Shown one piece after another: positions 12,984-12,993 of a stretch of DNA of 12,993 bases. Made by a program: the position numbers and the translations under genes. Every line of letters begins with the position of its first letter. Position 1 is the stretch's first letter. The DNA is from Spirochaetaceae bacterium (GTDB lineage Bacteria > Spirochaetota > Spirochaetia > Treponematales > Breznakiellaceae). Under the pieces are notes generated by a model. The model saw only the letters and a list, made by a program, of their open reading frames with translations. It was not told where the DNA came from and made no database searches. Where the stretch lies: contig JAITGJ010000190.1 in NCBI GenBank assembly GCA_031280705.1, positions 1 to 12,993 on the forward strand, read 5' to 3'.

Positions 12984-12993
12984 AGAATTCGTG

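Overview
The window reads as GC-rich bacterial chromosome, most likely from a spirochaete of the Treponema type, possibly host-associated. The pointers are a PUR-domain nucleic-acid-binding protein of the BpuR type, a beta-helix repeat lipoprotein, and a betaine-type methyltransferase with BCCT carriers, which would suit a one-carbon-using gut anaerobe. The taxonomy is inferred from gene families recalled from memory, not from any search.

Layout. (1) 1-2346: a lipoprotein with GGTISGN-type repeats, then a VapBC toxin-antitoxin pair on the minus strand lying between two copies of a roughly 150-190 bp structured direct repeat. (2) 2347-3578: a PUR-domain protein with a basic, repeat-bearing tail. 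It has a clear promoter, a leader of about 118 nt, and an intrinsic terminator built into its last codons. A repeat- and hairpin-rich spacer follows. (3) 3579-7780, plus strand: a DUF362 protein with two [4Fe-4S] motifs, a very strong hairpin, a small MscS channel, an eight-cysteine small protein, glutamate racemase MurI and the ribosome-assembly GTPase RsgA. The last three are tightly packed (2 nt gap, then a 4 nt overlap). (4) 7806-12636, minus strand: BCCT transporter, MttB-family methyltransferase lacking an amber codon, and an intergenic row of hairpins between mttB and the downstream BCCT gene. (5) 12637-12993: an upstream region ending in a 46 nt AG repeat bordered by XbaI and EcoRI recognition sequences.

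How the genes fit together. The two BCCT carriers and the MttB homologue form a plausible quaternary-amine uptake and demethylation unit. The cognate corrinoid protein, its methyltransferase partner and the reductive activator are not in the window. Elsewhere the genes are housekeeping (MurI, RsgA, MscS).

The most unusual material is non-coding: structured direct repeats around the toxin-antitoxin pair, a hairpin array, stop codons sitting in hairpin loops, and two promoters whose geometry predicts leaderless mRNAs. I did not find a clear multi-gene system of a wholly new kind. No tRNA, rRNA, CRISPR array, transposase or phage gene was recognised.
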